64,000 bases of DNA from Peribacillus kribbensis DSM 17871. Lineage in GTDB: Bacteria > Bacillota > Bacilli > Bacillales > DSM-1321. This document shows, piece by piece, positions 35,937-43,783 of this stretch. Within the stretch, counting starts at the first letter, position 1. Each line of letters starts with the position of its first letter. The stretch covers positions 133,225-197,224 of the forward strand of contig NZ_KE387243.1 in assembly GCF_000430765.1 (NCBI RefSeq), given 5' to 3'. The position numbers and the translations under genes were made by a program. The notes under the pieces were generated by a model. It ran no database searches, had not been told where the DNA came from, and saw only the letters and a program-made list of their open reading frames with translations.

Positions 35937-36401
35937 ATGGATTGTATAGGCGGCTTCTTATGTCCTGATGCTTATAACTTAGCTAAACCAGTTGGAATAA
36001 TTGAAAACAAGAAAATGATCCTGGACGCACACGGACTCTTAAAACCGGATCAAATGGAAGTGAACGGTATTGACTGCCGGCTTTTATCTGTATTCTGCAC
36101 ATCTCTTTCGGATGAATATGAAGGATTTATTGTGGTATATGATTATGAAAAGTTTTGTGCGGATCCAGAGCTTATGGAAGCCATCATCTGGCATGAAATC
36201 GGACATTTGATCAATCCTGTGAACCTTGATTCAGTTGATATTGATGCGGAAATTGCCTGTGATAAAATGGCTTATGATAACGCTGGGGTTAATGGGATTG
36301 TCACGCTGCTCAATAAGACCATTGAACTTGGTAAACAGCTTGGAAACACTCTGCTGATTGAGATTTCGAACAAACGGCTGTCTGCTATCTTAAATTTATA
36401 A
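35937..36401 (+). CDS. small HExxH metallopeptidase-like protein
   Basis: AGGAGG eight bases upstream fixes the ATG at 35937 and gives 154 residues; the longer open frame upstream lacks a ribosome site. The zinc-site motif HEIGH (86-90) lies in EAIIWHEIGHLINP, followed by EIACDKMAYDNAG, which could supply the third ligand Glu/Asp as in small M48- or ImmA-like peptidases. There is no signal peptide or membrane helix, so it is cytosolic. No antirepressor or toxin gene adjoins it. The substrate is unknown. Confidence 0.65.
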   Translation: MDCIGGFLCPDAYNLAKPVGIIENKKMILDAHGLLKPDQMEVNGIDCRLLSVFCTSLSDEYEGFIVVYDYEKFCADPELMEAIIWHEIGHLINPVNLDSVDIDAEIACDKMAYDNAGVNGIVTLLNKTIELGKQLGNTLLIEISNKRLSAILNL

Positions 36402-36415
36402 TAAAATGCAGGAGT

Positions 36416-36452
36416 AAAAAGAACCCGCCAATAACTTAGCGGGTTCTTACTT
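36416..36452. terminator. bidirectional terminator
   Basis: GAACCCGC (36421-36428) pairs with GCGGGTTC, between convergent genes. Confidence 0.8.
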
Positions 36453-36454
36453 AT

Positions 36455-37741
36455 TTAGTGCATTGCTTGGACGATATAATTAACTAAGAATAAGGCCGCA
36501 ATGATATATAATGGCGCACTGACCTCTTTCCCCCTGCCTGTCAGCAGCTTGATCAGCGGATAAGTGATAAATCCAAGCGCCAGTCCGTCTACGATGCTGT
36601 ATGTGAGCGGAATGAACACGATGATGACAAAGGCGGGAAAGCTTTCCGTCAGGTCATCGAGGTTGATTCCCCGGATACTCTGCAGCATCAGAGCCCCGAT
36701 CAATACAAGGACAGGAGATATGGCGCTGTCTGGAATCACTTTAATTAAAGGGATGATTAACAGAGACAGCAAGAATAAGAATCCTGTTACGATGGATGTA
36801 AGTCCTGTCCTCCCTCCTGCTGCGATTCCAGCTGTTGCCTCAACGGTGGCTACGGTCGGGCTGGATCCAAATATCCCGCTCAATAAAACCGAAATGGATG
36901 TAGCCTGAATGCCCTTTTTGTATTTTTCCGGATGTTCAGCAAGTCTTGTCTGGCTGTATACTAGGCCGATGTTCTCAAAAATGACGACCATGGCAAGCGA
37001 AAAAGCAGCAAACCAAAATGTAATGGATCCAATGCTTGAAAAAGAGAAAGATCCAAACACATGTTTGTACTCCCCGAAAGATGGCACACTCCAGTGAACA
37101 TCACTCACATCCACCAACCCAAAGGCAAAAGCAATAATGGTATTGATGATGATACTGATTAAGATATTTCCTGGTATGTTCCGGATGAACAATGTCACTG
37201 TAATGATGATGCCGATCATTGTTGCGAGTACGGCGGGATCAGACAGGCTGCCCAGGGATACCAGGGTATCTTTATTAGCTGCAATCACTCCTGTCTTTTG
37301 CAGCCCGATCATGGTTAAAAGGATTCCGATCCCAACTGTAAGCCCCTCTTTTAACGAGTGAGGGATCGCATTGGAAATGGATGCTGCAAGCGGTGTAAAG
37401 GCAATGATCATAAAAAGGATTCCTGTAACCGCGACAACCGCAAGTGCTTCCTGCCATGACAGCCCCGTTTTTTGTACGAGCGTATACGCGAGCATGACGT
37501 TAATGCCCATGCCGGGGGCCAAAATCAGCGGAGCATTGCTCCATAAGCCGACTAAGAAGCAGCTCGCCACACAGGTTAAAATAGTACCGATGATAGCAGA
37601 TTCATACGGCAGACCTGCATCGGCCATGATGGCTGAATTCACAGCTGCGATGTACACGATGGTGATAAAGGAAATCAGTCCTGCCATGACTTCCTTCCAG
37701 ACCGTCGTTCCATGCTGTTCTAATTTGAAGAATTTGTTCAT
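36455..37741 (-). CDS. AzgA-type purine permease (NCS2 superfamily)
   Basis: The 428-residue protein has 12-14 hydrophobic segments and the AzgA/PbuG-type start MNKFFKLEQHGTTVWKEVMA, then LILAPGMGINVMLAYTLV, VATVEATAGIAAGGRTGLTS and the final LTGRG loop. These proteins import guanine, hypoxanthine or adenine by proton symport. A slightly longer start at 37768 is possible; I prefer 37741 because its N-terminus matches the family. It is divergent from a LysR gene that may control it. Purine uptake would fit with the purine hydroxylase genes at 60-64 kb. Confidence 0.88.
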   Translation of the reverse strand: MNKFFKLEQHGTTVWKEVMAGLISFITIVYIAAVNSAIMADAGLPYESAIIGTILTCVASCFLVGLWSNAPLILAPGMGINVMLAYTLVQKTGLSWQEALAVVAVTGILFMIIAFTPLAASISNAIPHSLKEGLTVGIGILLTMIGLQKTGVIAANKDTLVSLGSLSDPAVLATMIGIIITVTLFIRNIPGNILISIIINTIIAFAFGLVDVSDVHWSVPSFGEYKHVFGSFSFSSIGSITFWFAAFSLAMVVIFENIGLVYSQTRLAEHPEKYKKGIQATSISVLLSGIFGSSPTVATVEATAGIAAGGRTGLTSIVTGFLFLLSLLIIPLIKVIPDSAISPVLVLIGALMLQSIRGINLDDLTESFPAFVIIVFIPLTYSIVDGLALGFITYPLIKLLTGRGKEVSAPLYIIAALFLVNYIVQAMH

Positions 37742-37790
37742 CGATGTAAAACCCCATAATTCATTCATTTTTTTCTACTAAAGTATGGTA

Positions 37791-37851
37791 GCATATACTA
37801 TGCCTATATCTAAAATATCTAAAAAATATATTTTTCATATGTAAAACATAT
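37791..37851. promoter_or_regulatory. two palindromes between the permease and LysR genes
   Basis: GCATA-TAC-TATGC (37791-37803) and ATATGT-AAA-ACATAT (37837-37851) are perfect dyads in the short divergent region. They are in the right position for LysR-type regulation of both genes. Confidence 0.45.
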
Positions 37852-37870
37852 AGACTGAATGGAGAAAGTC

Positions 37871-38734
37871 ATGGACATCAGACAATTGAGATACTTTATT
37901 GCCATTGTGGAGGAAGGATCCATTTCGGCTGCCTCCCGCAGGCTTCATATTGCCCAGCCGCCGCTGAGCCAGCAGCTCAAGCAGATGGAGGAGGAGCTAG
38001 GAGTTATTTTGCTCGAAAGATCAGGAAAAAAACCTGAAATCACGGAAGCCGGACATGCGCTGTACAAACATGCGGTTAAAATGACATCCCTTATGTCAGA
38101 GGGGGTCCAGGAAATTAAGGAAATCGGCCAGGGAATCCAGGGACAGCTGCACATCGGGGTCAATACGCTCTCCTCCTATTCCCTTTCCCGTTATCTGCTG
38201 GAGTTCAAAGAGAGATATCCAAACGTGACCTATAAAATCATTCAAAGTGATTCGCCGCATCTGGGAAAATTGATTGAAAGCCGGCAGCTGGATCTGGCCA
38301 TCGTACGGGTGGGAACCCAGGATGAGCATTTTCATTATAAAGTGTTGGAAAGAGACTATTTTGCTGCCATATTTCCTAAAGGCAGTGAGTTTGGGACCGA
38401 TAGTATGGATATTAGGCAGGCGTCTTCCCACCCGCTGATTCTGCCGAGTGTAGAAGGACTGGGCATTCATTCGATGATCATGAAGGAATTTAAAAGGCTC
38501 GGGCTGAAGCCGGAGATTATCGGGGAATGCTCGGATATGGCCCTTCTTTTGCAGCTGGTGTCTTCAGGATTCGGTACTTCCATTGTTCCTAAATCAGTAT
38601 TGGATGTCCATCCAGGAATACCGGTTACCCATGCAGAACTGACAAATACACGGCTGGAATCTGCAGCGGCTGCTGTCTGGCCTAAACACCGGTATCTTTC
38701 AAAGGCTGCTGAACGGTTTATCAGCCTGCTTTAA
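37871..38734 (+). CDS. LysR-type transcriptional regulator
   Basis: The 287-residue protein has the N-terminal winged helix MDIRQLRYFIAIVEEGSISA with QPPLSQQLKQMEEELG, and a periplasmic-binding-like effector domain (about 90-285, RQLDLAIVRVG, SGFGTSIVPKSV). An ATG at 37859 overlaps the GGAGAAAG site, so 37871 is the start. It is divergent from the purine-type permease and convergent with the threonine synthase-like gene. Dyads in the divergent region may be its operators. The inducer is unknown. Confidence 0.85.
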   Translation: MDIRQLRYFIAIVEEGSISAASRRLHIAQPPLSQQLKQMEEELGVILLERSGKKPEITEAGHALYKHAVKMTSLMSEGVQEIKEIGQGIQGQLHIGVNTLSSYSLSRYLLEFKERYPNVTYKIIQSDSPHLGKLIESRQLDLAIVRVGTQDEHFHYKVLERDYFAAIFPKGSEFGTDSMDIRQASSHPLILPSVEGLGIHSMIMKEFKRLGLKPEIIGECSDMALLLQLVSSGFGTSIVPKSVLDVHPGIPVTHAELTNTRLESAAAAVWPKHRYLSKAAERFISLL

Positions 38735-38749
38735 ATCCTTAAATTTAAA

Positions 38750-38782
38750 AAACTCCTGACCGCTTGGCGGCAGGAGTTTTAT
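38750..38782. terminator. bidirectional terminator
   Basis: AAAACTCCTG and CAGGAGTTTT flank a CCGCTTGGCGG inner stem. Confidence 0.85.
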
Positions 38783-38790
38783 GATTTCAA

Positions 38791-40026
38791 TCAGACAAGA
38801 ACATGACCCAGTACTTGATCAGGGGAAGCGCCTTTTTCGAGTGTTCGGGGAGCTGTATGGACTGATTCAGGATATTTGATTCCAAGGCCAGTATTTAAGC
38901 AGATAACCTTCTCCCCTTCTTTTATCCATCCGCTTTCTCTAAGGGAAGCTGCTGCAGCAAATGTCGCAGCGCCTTCAGGACAGATAAAGCTTCCTTCAAG
39001 CTCTGCCACCGATTTTTGATATGTGCTGATGTCTGTTTCCGTTACAGCAACTGCACAGCCCTCTGTCTTGTAGATCGCTTCAAGAACAAGGAAGTCACCG
39101 ATGGCTTTAGGTACATTGATCCCGAAGGCCGCAGTATAAGAGTCCTGCCAGAATTCAGATTCTGTTTTCTTTTCTTCCCAGGCTTTCACGATAGGCGCGC
39201 AGCCTTCTGCCTGTACAGCTACAAGTCTTGGCACCTTATCTTCTTTGATCCAGCCCAATGAAATCCATTCCTGGATGGCTTTGTATATGCCGATCAGGCC
39301 GACGCCTCCCCCGGTTGGATAGAGAATCACATCCGGAATGCTGTCTCCGAATTGTTCAAGGATTTCATGGCCCATCGTTTTCTTGCCTTCGATCCGATAA
39401 GGCTCTTTAAGGGTTGACGCATCATAAAAGCCCTGTTCCTTCACCAGGCCGCCGACAATCGCCCCGGCATCGCTGATTAATCCGTCCACAAGGTAAAGAT
39501 GTGAACCCGATACCGCTACTTCTTTCCTTGTGATTTCAGGAGCATCCACCGGCATGATGATATAAGATTCGATGCCGGCACGTGCTGAATATAAACTCCA
39601 TGCTGCACCTGCGTTTCCGTTGGTAGGCATGGCAAGCTGTTTCACACCAAGCTCCTTCGCTTTTGAAATACCGACTGCCGCCCCTCTCGCCTTGAATGAA
39701 CCGGATGGGATCATCCCTTCATCCTTCATATACAGTCCTGGGATGCCAAGTTTTTTCCCTAAAGTGTTCATAGCGATAAGCGGGCTCATCCCTTCTCCGA
39801 GCGTTATCACATTCTCAGGATCTCTGACAGGAAGAAGCTGGTGATACCTCCACAGGTCATTTCTGCTTGTATCGAAGACTTCTTCTTTTTTCTTGCCCTT
39901 TAATGAAGATAAATCATATTCAACCAGCAGCGGAGAGCCGCAGGAGCATAATTGATTCAGCTGGGTATCATCGTATTCTGAACCGCATTTCGGGCATGTT
40001 AAATGGCTGATAGAACTATATGACAA
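38791..40026 (-). CDS. threonine synthase-like PLP enzyme
   Basis: The start is probably a TTG at 40026, seven bases after GGAGGG, giving 411 residues. An N-terminal zinc-ribbon-like segment (CPKCG...CSCG) precedes a fold-type II PLP domain with the Schiff-base Lys in SGSFKARGA and a TGGGVGL phosphate loop. The zinc ribbon and LPVRDPENVITLGEGMSPLI segment match the threonine synthase branch (O-phosphohomoserine to threonine). The gene lies outside a hom-thr operon and may instead act catabolically or in a side pathway. No promoter motif was identified. Confidence 0.75.
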   Translation of the reverse strand: MSYSSISHLTCPKCGSEYDDTQLNQLCSCGSPLLVEYDLSSLKGKKKEEVFDTSRNDLWRYHQLLPVRDPENVITLGEGMSPLIAMNTLGKKLGIPGLYMKDEGMIPSGSFKARGAAVGISKAKELGVKQLAMPTNGNAGAAWSLYSARAGIESYIIMPVDAPEITRKEVAVSGSHLYLVDGLISDAGAIVGGLVKEQGFYDASTLKEPYRIEGKKTMGHEILEQFGDSIPDVILYPTGGGVGLIGIYKAIQEWISLGWIKEDKVPRLVAVQAEGCAPIVKAWEEKKTESEFWQDSYTAAFGINVPKAIGDFLVLEAIYKTEGCAVAVTETDISTYQKSVAELEGSFICPEGAATFAAAASLRESGWIKEGEKVICLNTGLGIKYPESVHTAPRTLEKGASPDQVLGHVLV

Positions 40027-40107
40027 TGAAATTCCCTCCATATATACGTGGTTGGTAATGGTATTTAATAATGAATTCAGTATAATCCTTATATTCTGAT
40101 AAGTCAA

Positions 40108-40469
40108 CTAGGAATTAAATAATGAATGATGGAAGCTAGTATGATCATTTCTTGTCTTTCTGAAGAAGTATATTACAAGTTTATTACGAATAAAGAGCGG
40201 AGAATCATAGGGTAAGATATTTTGTAAATTATAGTCATTTTAGGATTTTTTTCTAAAAATGTTGAAAAACCTGGAATTAACCGGGACAAAAAGTGTCATT
40301 TTATTCCTTTAAGCCGTAAATTTCCCTAATGTTCTACTTTTTAACTTAGACTTTTTACCTATATTTTGTAATTGTATTGTAACAAAAATTAAGGTTTTTT
40401 GTCATAGTGTTTTAGTATTATTAAACAAGTCAAAGATATAAGGAATATTTAGGGGGAAATAGAATTAAC
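40108..40469. other. promoter region of the NlpC/P60 gene
   Basis: No gene is present. It contains a WalR box (40367-40383) and a TTGTCA (40399-40404) that could be part of the promoter. Confidence 0.5.
40367..40383 (+). promoter_or_regulatory. WalR (YycF) box
   Basis: TGTAAT-TGTAT-TGTAAC is an exact TGTWAH-N5-TGTWAH direct repeat, the WalR consensus of bacilli, 86 bases before a secreted cell-wall hydrolase. Confidence 0.75.
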
Positions 40470-41117
40470 ATGAAAAAATTTATTGCAACTGCTGCTATTG
40501 CTTCAGCCGTTATGTTATCGCCACTTCAAGCATTCGCCAATATCGGAGATGTAACCCTTACACCTGGACAGACACATTCGGATGTTTTACAGCTGCAGGC
40601 GTTACTGAAAGCTAAATCCTATTTCAGCTATACCGGATCTTTTACGACCTATTACGGTTCATATACAACAGATGGAGTAAAAAGATTTCAAAAAGCAAAG
40701 GGCTTGACCGCTGATGGAATCGCTGGACGAAGTACATTCAATGCCCTTGGAGTTTATAACGTTGATACTGCCAGATTGATAAACTACGCCAAGAAGTTCA
40801 TTGGCACGCCATATGTCTGGGGAGGTACTTCCCCATCTGGATTTGACTGCTCCGGCTTCATTTATTATGTGTTTAAAGAACAGGGAATTTACCTTCCCAG
40901 GACTTCATCTACCTTATACACAAATGTTGGGCTGAAGGTTTCATCGCCATCTCCTGGAGACCTGGTATTTTTCAATACCTCCGGTTCTGGTGTTTCCCAC
41001 GTAGGCATTTACATTGGAAACAATGAATTTATCAGTGCAGAATCTTCAGGTGTGAAAGTTTCATCATTAACCAATACCTATTGGGGACCAAGATATTTAG
41101 GAGCTAGAACTCTATAA
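40470..41117 (+). CDS. secreted NlpC/P60 peptidoglycan hydrolase
   Basis: The 215-residue protein has a signal peptide (about 1-23, ending QAFA), a peptidoglycan-binding PG_binding_1 domain (about 30-95, HSDVLQLQALLKAKSYF, FQKAKGLTADGIAG) and an NlpC/P60 endopeptidase domain. C127 in FDCSGF and H177 in VSHVGIYIG are the catalytic pair. It cleaves D-Glu-DAP-type bonds in peptidoglycan stems, in cell-wall turnover. GGGGGAAAT upstream serves as the ribosome site. A WalR box suggests control by the essential WalKR system, as for other autolysins. Confidence 0.9.
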   Translation: MKKFIATAAIASAVMLSPLQAFANIGDVTLTPGQTHSDVLQLQALLKAKSYFSYTGSFTTYYGSYTTDGVKRFQKAKGLTADGIAGRSTFNALGVYNVDTARLINYAKKFIGTPYVWGGTSPSGFDCSGFIYYVFKEQGIYLPRTSSTLYTNVGLKVSSPSPGDLVFFNTSGSGVSHVGIYIGNNEFISAESSGVKVSSLTNTYWGPRYLGARTL

Positions 41118-41131
41118 AAAGCAATAGCATA

Positions 41132-41168
41132 AAAAAGAGCATGGAGAGATTTATCTCGATGCTCTTTA
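41132..41168. terminator. bidirectional terminator
   Basis: AAAGAGCAT...ATGCTCTTT with an inner GAGA/TCTC stem, between convergent nlpC and kynB. Confidence 0.75.
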
Positions 41169-41180
41169 ACGTATATGATT

Positions 41181-41810
41181 CTAGGATTCTTTTTTTCTTA
41201 AAACGGCGCGGACCGGGCTGCCATCGCTTCCTTGGATAGGCAGAGGCAGTGCGGCCAGCTCATAGATCCCTTCTTCCACATGGTCTAAGACCAATCCCTC
41301 CAGTATATGAATGCCCCTGCTGCTTAAAGTATGATGGGCAGGAAGAGGTTTGCTGTCCAGAAGATCCACGGACGGCAGGTCAAGACCGAGAAGCTTCACC
41401 CCCTGTTCGGCGAGATAAGCGGCTGCATCCTGTTCGACCGGCGGAATGGATGCCGGGAATACATTCTTGTCCTTATGTGCCATCGTGCGGATCAGAAGCC
41501 TCTCAGCCCCTGTTATATCTTTTGTTTTTAACTCCCTGGCTCCGATACTTTTAACATCGGAAAGATGAATGACTTTCGCTTCCCCGATATAAATATTGAT
41601 ATCCAGCTCGTGCACCTTCCTGCCCTCATTATCAAAGTGAAAAGGTGCATCAATATGTGTCCCTGTATGAGTGCTCATCTCCACACGCCCAACATTGACA
41701 GACCCGCTTTCTTCATAGGGCCAGGATACCTTGTAGGAAAACGGCGTATCTCCCGGCCATACAGGCATTCCGTTTTTTAAAGGCTGTGAAATATCCATCC
41801 ATTTATTCAT
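41181..41810 (-). CDS. kynB: kynurenine formamidase KynB
   Basis: The 209-residue enzyme is a cyclase-family metal hydrolase. The zinc-site motif HTGTHIDAPFHF (about 48-59) and GLDLPSVDLLDSKPLPAHHT are diagnostic of bacterial KynB, which hydrolyses N-formylkynurenine to kynurenine and formate. It lies 14 bases downstream of kynA on the same strand and is clearly co-transcribed. The third step, kynU, is not adjacent but ~15 kb away at 56.6-57.9 kb. The convergent terminator with the NlpC gene ends the transcript. Confidence 0.95.
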   Translation of the reverse strand: MNKWMDISQPLKNGMPVWPGDTPFSYKVSWPYEESGSVNVGRVEMSTHTGTHIDAPFHFDNEGRKVHELDINIYIGEAKVIHLSDVKSIGARELKTKDITGAERLLIRTMAHKDKNVFPASIPPVEQDAAAYLAEQGVKLLGLDLPSVDLLDSKPLPAHHTLSSRGIHILEGLVLDHVEEGIYELAALPLPIQGSDGSPVRAVLRKKES

Positions 41811-41824
41811 GATTTCCCTCCTTC

Positions 41825-42667
41825 TTACAGCTTGGTCCTTAAACTCCAGAGCTCAGGAAAAAACTGATGATCCAGAACCTTTTTCAAATACGTTACACCT
41901 GATGAACCGCCAGTGCCCGTTTTATGGCCGATGATCCGTTCCACCGTCGTCATATGGTTAAAGCGCCAGATTTGCTGCTGGCTCCCGATATCGACCAGTT
42001 TTTCCGCCAGCTCATACAAATCCCAGTACCGCTCTACATTCCGGTACACTTCAATCCAGGCATTTTCTACGCTTTCATCCGGCTTATAGGCCTCTGACAA
42101 GTCTCTTGATAAGCATCCGGGATCCACCTTCAGCCCATGTGATGAGAGGGCGGCAATGGATACATCATATAAACTTGGCTCATGAAGAGCTTCTTCAAGC
42201 ATTGTGTACAGGAGCTTATCATGCTTATATACCTGGATGGCATGTATATTTTTATAGCCGAGAGCAAATTCGATCAATCGATATTGGTAGGATTGGAATC
42301 CCGAGGAACTGCCGAGCTTTCCCCGGAATTCCAGGTATTCAGCCGGTGTCAGGGTCGACAGGACACTCCAGGACTGGATCAGCTGCTGCTGAATCCGCGA
42401 TACCCTGGACAGCATTTTAAACGCAGATTCCAGATCATCCTTTTGGATGGATGCCCTGGCTGAGTTGATCTCATGCAGCATGAGCTTCATCCAAAGCTCG
42501 CTTACCTGGTGAATGATGATAAAAAGCATTTCGTCATGATGGCCGGAAAGAAGGCGCTGGCTGTCCAGGATTTTCTCCAGGTTCAGATATTCTCCATAAG
42601 ATAATGAAGCTTTGAAATCAGTATGTATCCCGTTTTCCCATACCGGGCTGGGTAGCTCTTTTTCCAT
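41825..42667 (-). CDS. kynA: tryptophan 2,3-dioxygenase KynA
   Basis: The 280-residue haem protein oxidises L-tryptophan to N-formylkynurenine. The family segments are all present: the substrate-binding [12 protein letters not shown] and [36 protein letters not shown], and the haem-ligand region [20 protein letters not shown] then GSSGVTYL. It is a full-length tetrameric-type TDO. It is the first gene of a kynA-kynB pair, with its own promoter candidate (42709-42737) behind the terminator of the upstream operon. Confidence 0.96.
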   Translation of the reverse strand: MEKELPSPVWENGIHTDFKASLSYGEYLNLEKILDSQRLLSGHHDEMLFIIIHQVSELWMKLMLHEINSARASIQKDDLESAFKMLSRVSRIQQQLIQSWSVLSTLTPAEYLEFRGKLGSSSGFQSYQYRLIEFALGYKNIHAIQVYKHDKLLYTMLEEALHEPSLYDVSIAALSSHGLKVDPGCLSRDLSEAYKPDESVENAWIEVYRNVERYWDLYELAEKLVDIGSQQQIWRFNHMTTVERIIGHKTGTGGSSGVTYLKKVLDHQFFPELWSLRTKL

Positions 42668-42708
42668 TGCCTTAAAAGTCCCCTTCCTTATATATGAATA
42701 CGCTTTCT

Positions 42709-42737
42709 ATTTTGGTGGAATCCCGCTGTTTCGTCAA
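42709..42737 (-). promoter_or_regulatory. promoter candidate for kynAB
   Basis: On the minus strand TTGACG and CAAAAT are 17 bp apart, immediately after the strong terminator that closes the preceding operon. Confidence 0.45.
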
Positions 42738-42750
42738 CCGAATACATAAA

Positions 42751-42782
42751 GAAGCAGGATCCCTGTGCAAGGATCCTGCTTC
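42751..42782 (-). terminator. terminator of the nine-gene operon
   Basis: GAAGCAGGATCC and GGATCCTGCTTC form a perfect 12-bp stem; on the minus strand TTTATG follows. Confidence 0.85.
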
Positions 42783-42790
42783 TGAAAATA

Positions 42791-43783
42791 CTACAGGGCA
42801 GCTTGAACCGCTGAAACGGTGAAGAGTGCTTCTGAATTCTTTTCGGTCATTTTATCAAGCTGTTCTTCCGTGACTCCTTTTTCCTTTAGTACAGGCAGGA
42901 TGTTGTCAAATAAGTGGAACGGATGCCAGTTCTGCATAATCTGCGCCAGCTGATCCGGCATAACTGGCGGCCGGCCAAGCCAGATATTGACGGAATCATG
43001 AGATAAGAGGATCTGATCTTCATAGCCTGCTTCCAATAAAGCCAGAAGCGTTTTAATCCGCTCCTCATCAGGCGGCGCCCCGACCATTCCCTGAATGCCA
43101 AAACGATCAAAGCCGATCCGGACGCCCATATCCATCACTTCTTTATGATAAGCTGGATTGGTATTTCCGCACATATGGCCGATGATGATTTTATCAGGAT
43201 CGGCTCCCAGCTCCAAAAGCATCTTCGCCTGTTCCACTCCCATTGTCCCTTCCTGGGTATGAGTAAGGAGGACAATGCCCGTATCCTGCTGAATCCTGGC
43301 GGCCGCTCGGAAGAACATTTTCTCATAGTCCGTAATGACATCCTTACTCGAAGCCAGTTTGATGATTCCAGGCTTGATTCCTGTACCTTCGATGCCCTCA
43401 GTGATTTCCGCTCTGAACATTTCATAAATATCCTGTTCTGCGGTTCCGAGTGCCTGCCTGAATTTGAAGTAGGGAGTAGCACCCTCTCCTTCATAATAAT
43501 ATCCTGTAGCGCAAATGATCTGGAGTCCAGTCGCCTGGGAAATCCGCTTTAAAAATAAGGGATTGCGTCCGCATTCATTCGGAGTAGGATCCACGACGGT
43601 TTTTACTCCAAGCTTCATCAGCTTATGGGCAATGTCAATAGAAGTCCGGAGAGCTTCTTCTTCATCAAAGCCTCCCAGGGTGCTGTCTCCCTGGAATCCT
43701 GGGTATCCAAAAATAAAGTGCTCGTGAATCAATGTTTTTCCTAAATCCTTTGCCTCGATATGGCCTGTTACGGTTTCTGCCAT
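42791..43783 (-). CDS. phosphotriesterase-family hydrolase, probable lactonase
   Basis: The 330-residue TIM-barrel protein has every metal ligand of the PTE/PLL family: H20 and H22 (HEH), the carboxylated Lys K142 in GIIKLASS, H175 in LLTHTQEG, H203 in IIGHMCG and D263 in SHDSV. Most bacterial members of this length are lactonases (PLL) acting on acyl-homoserine or gamma/delta-lactones. It directly abuts the acyl-CoA ligase gene (no gap), is last in the operon, and is followed by a strong terminator. A natural reading is that it opens a lactone to the hydroxy acid that the ligase activates. Confidence 0.85.
   Translation of the reverse strand: MAETVTGHIEAKDLGKTLIHEHFIFGYPGFQGDSTLGGFDEEEALRTSIDIAHKLMKLGVKTVVDPTPNECGRNPLFLKRISQATGLQIICATGYYYEGEGATPYFKFRQALGTAEQDIYEMFRAEITEGIEGTGIKPGIIKLASSKDVITDYEKMFFRAAARIQQDTGIVLLTHTQEGTMGVEQAKMLLELGADPDKIIIGHMCGNTNPAYHKEVMDMGVRIGFDRFGIQGMVGAPPDEERIKTLLALLEAGYEDQILLSHDSVNIWLGRPPVMPDQLAQIMQNWHPFHLFDNILPVLKEKGVTEEQLDKMTEKNSEALFTVSAVQAAL

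Noticed and set aside
42709-42750. Riboswitch or T-box before kynA
   Set aside because: The space is too short and shows only a promoter-like pair and the terminator of the previous operon.
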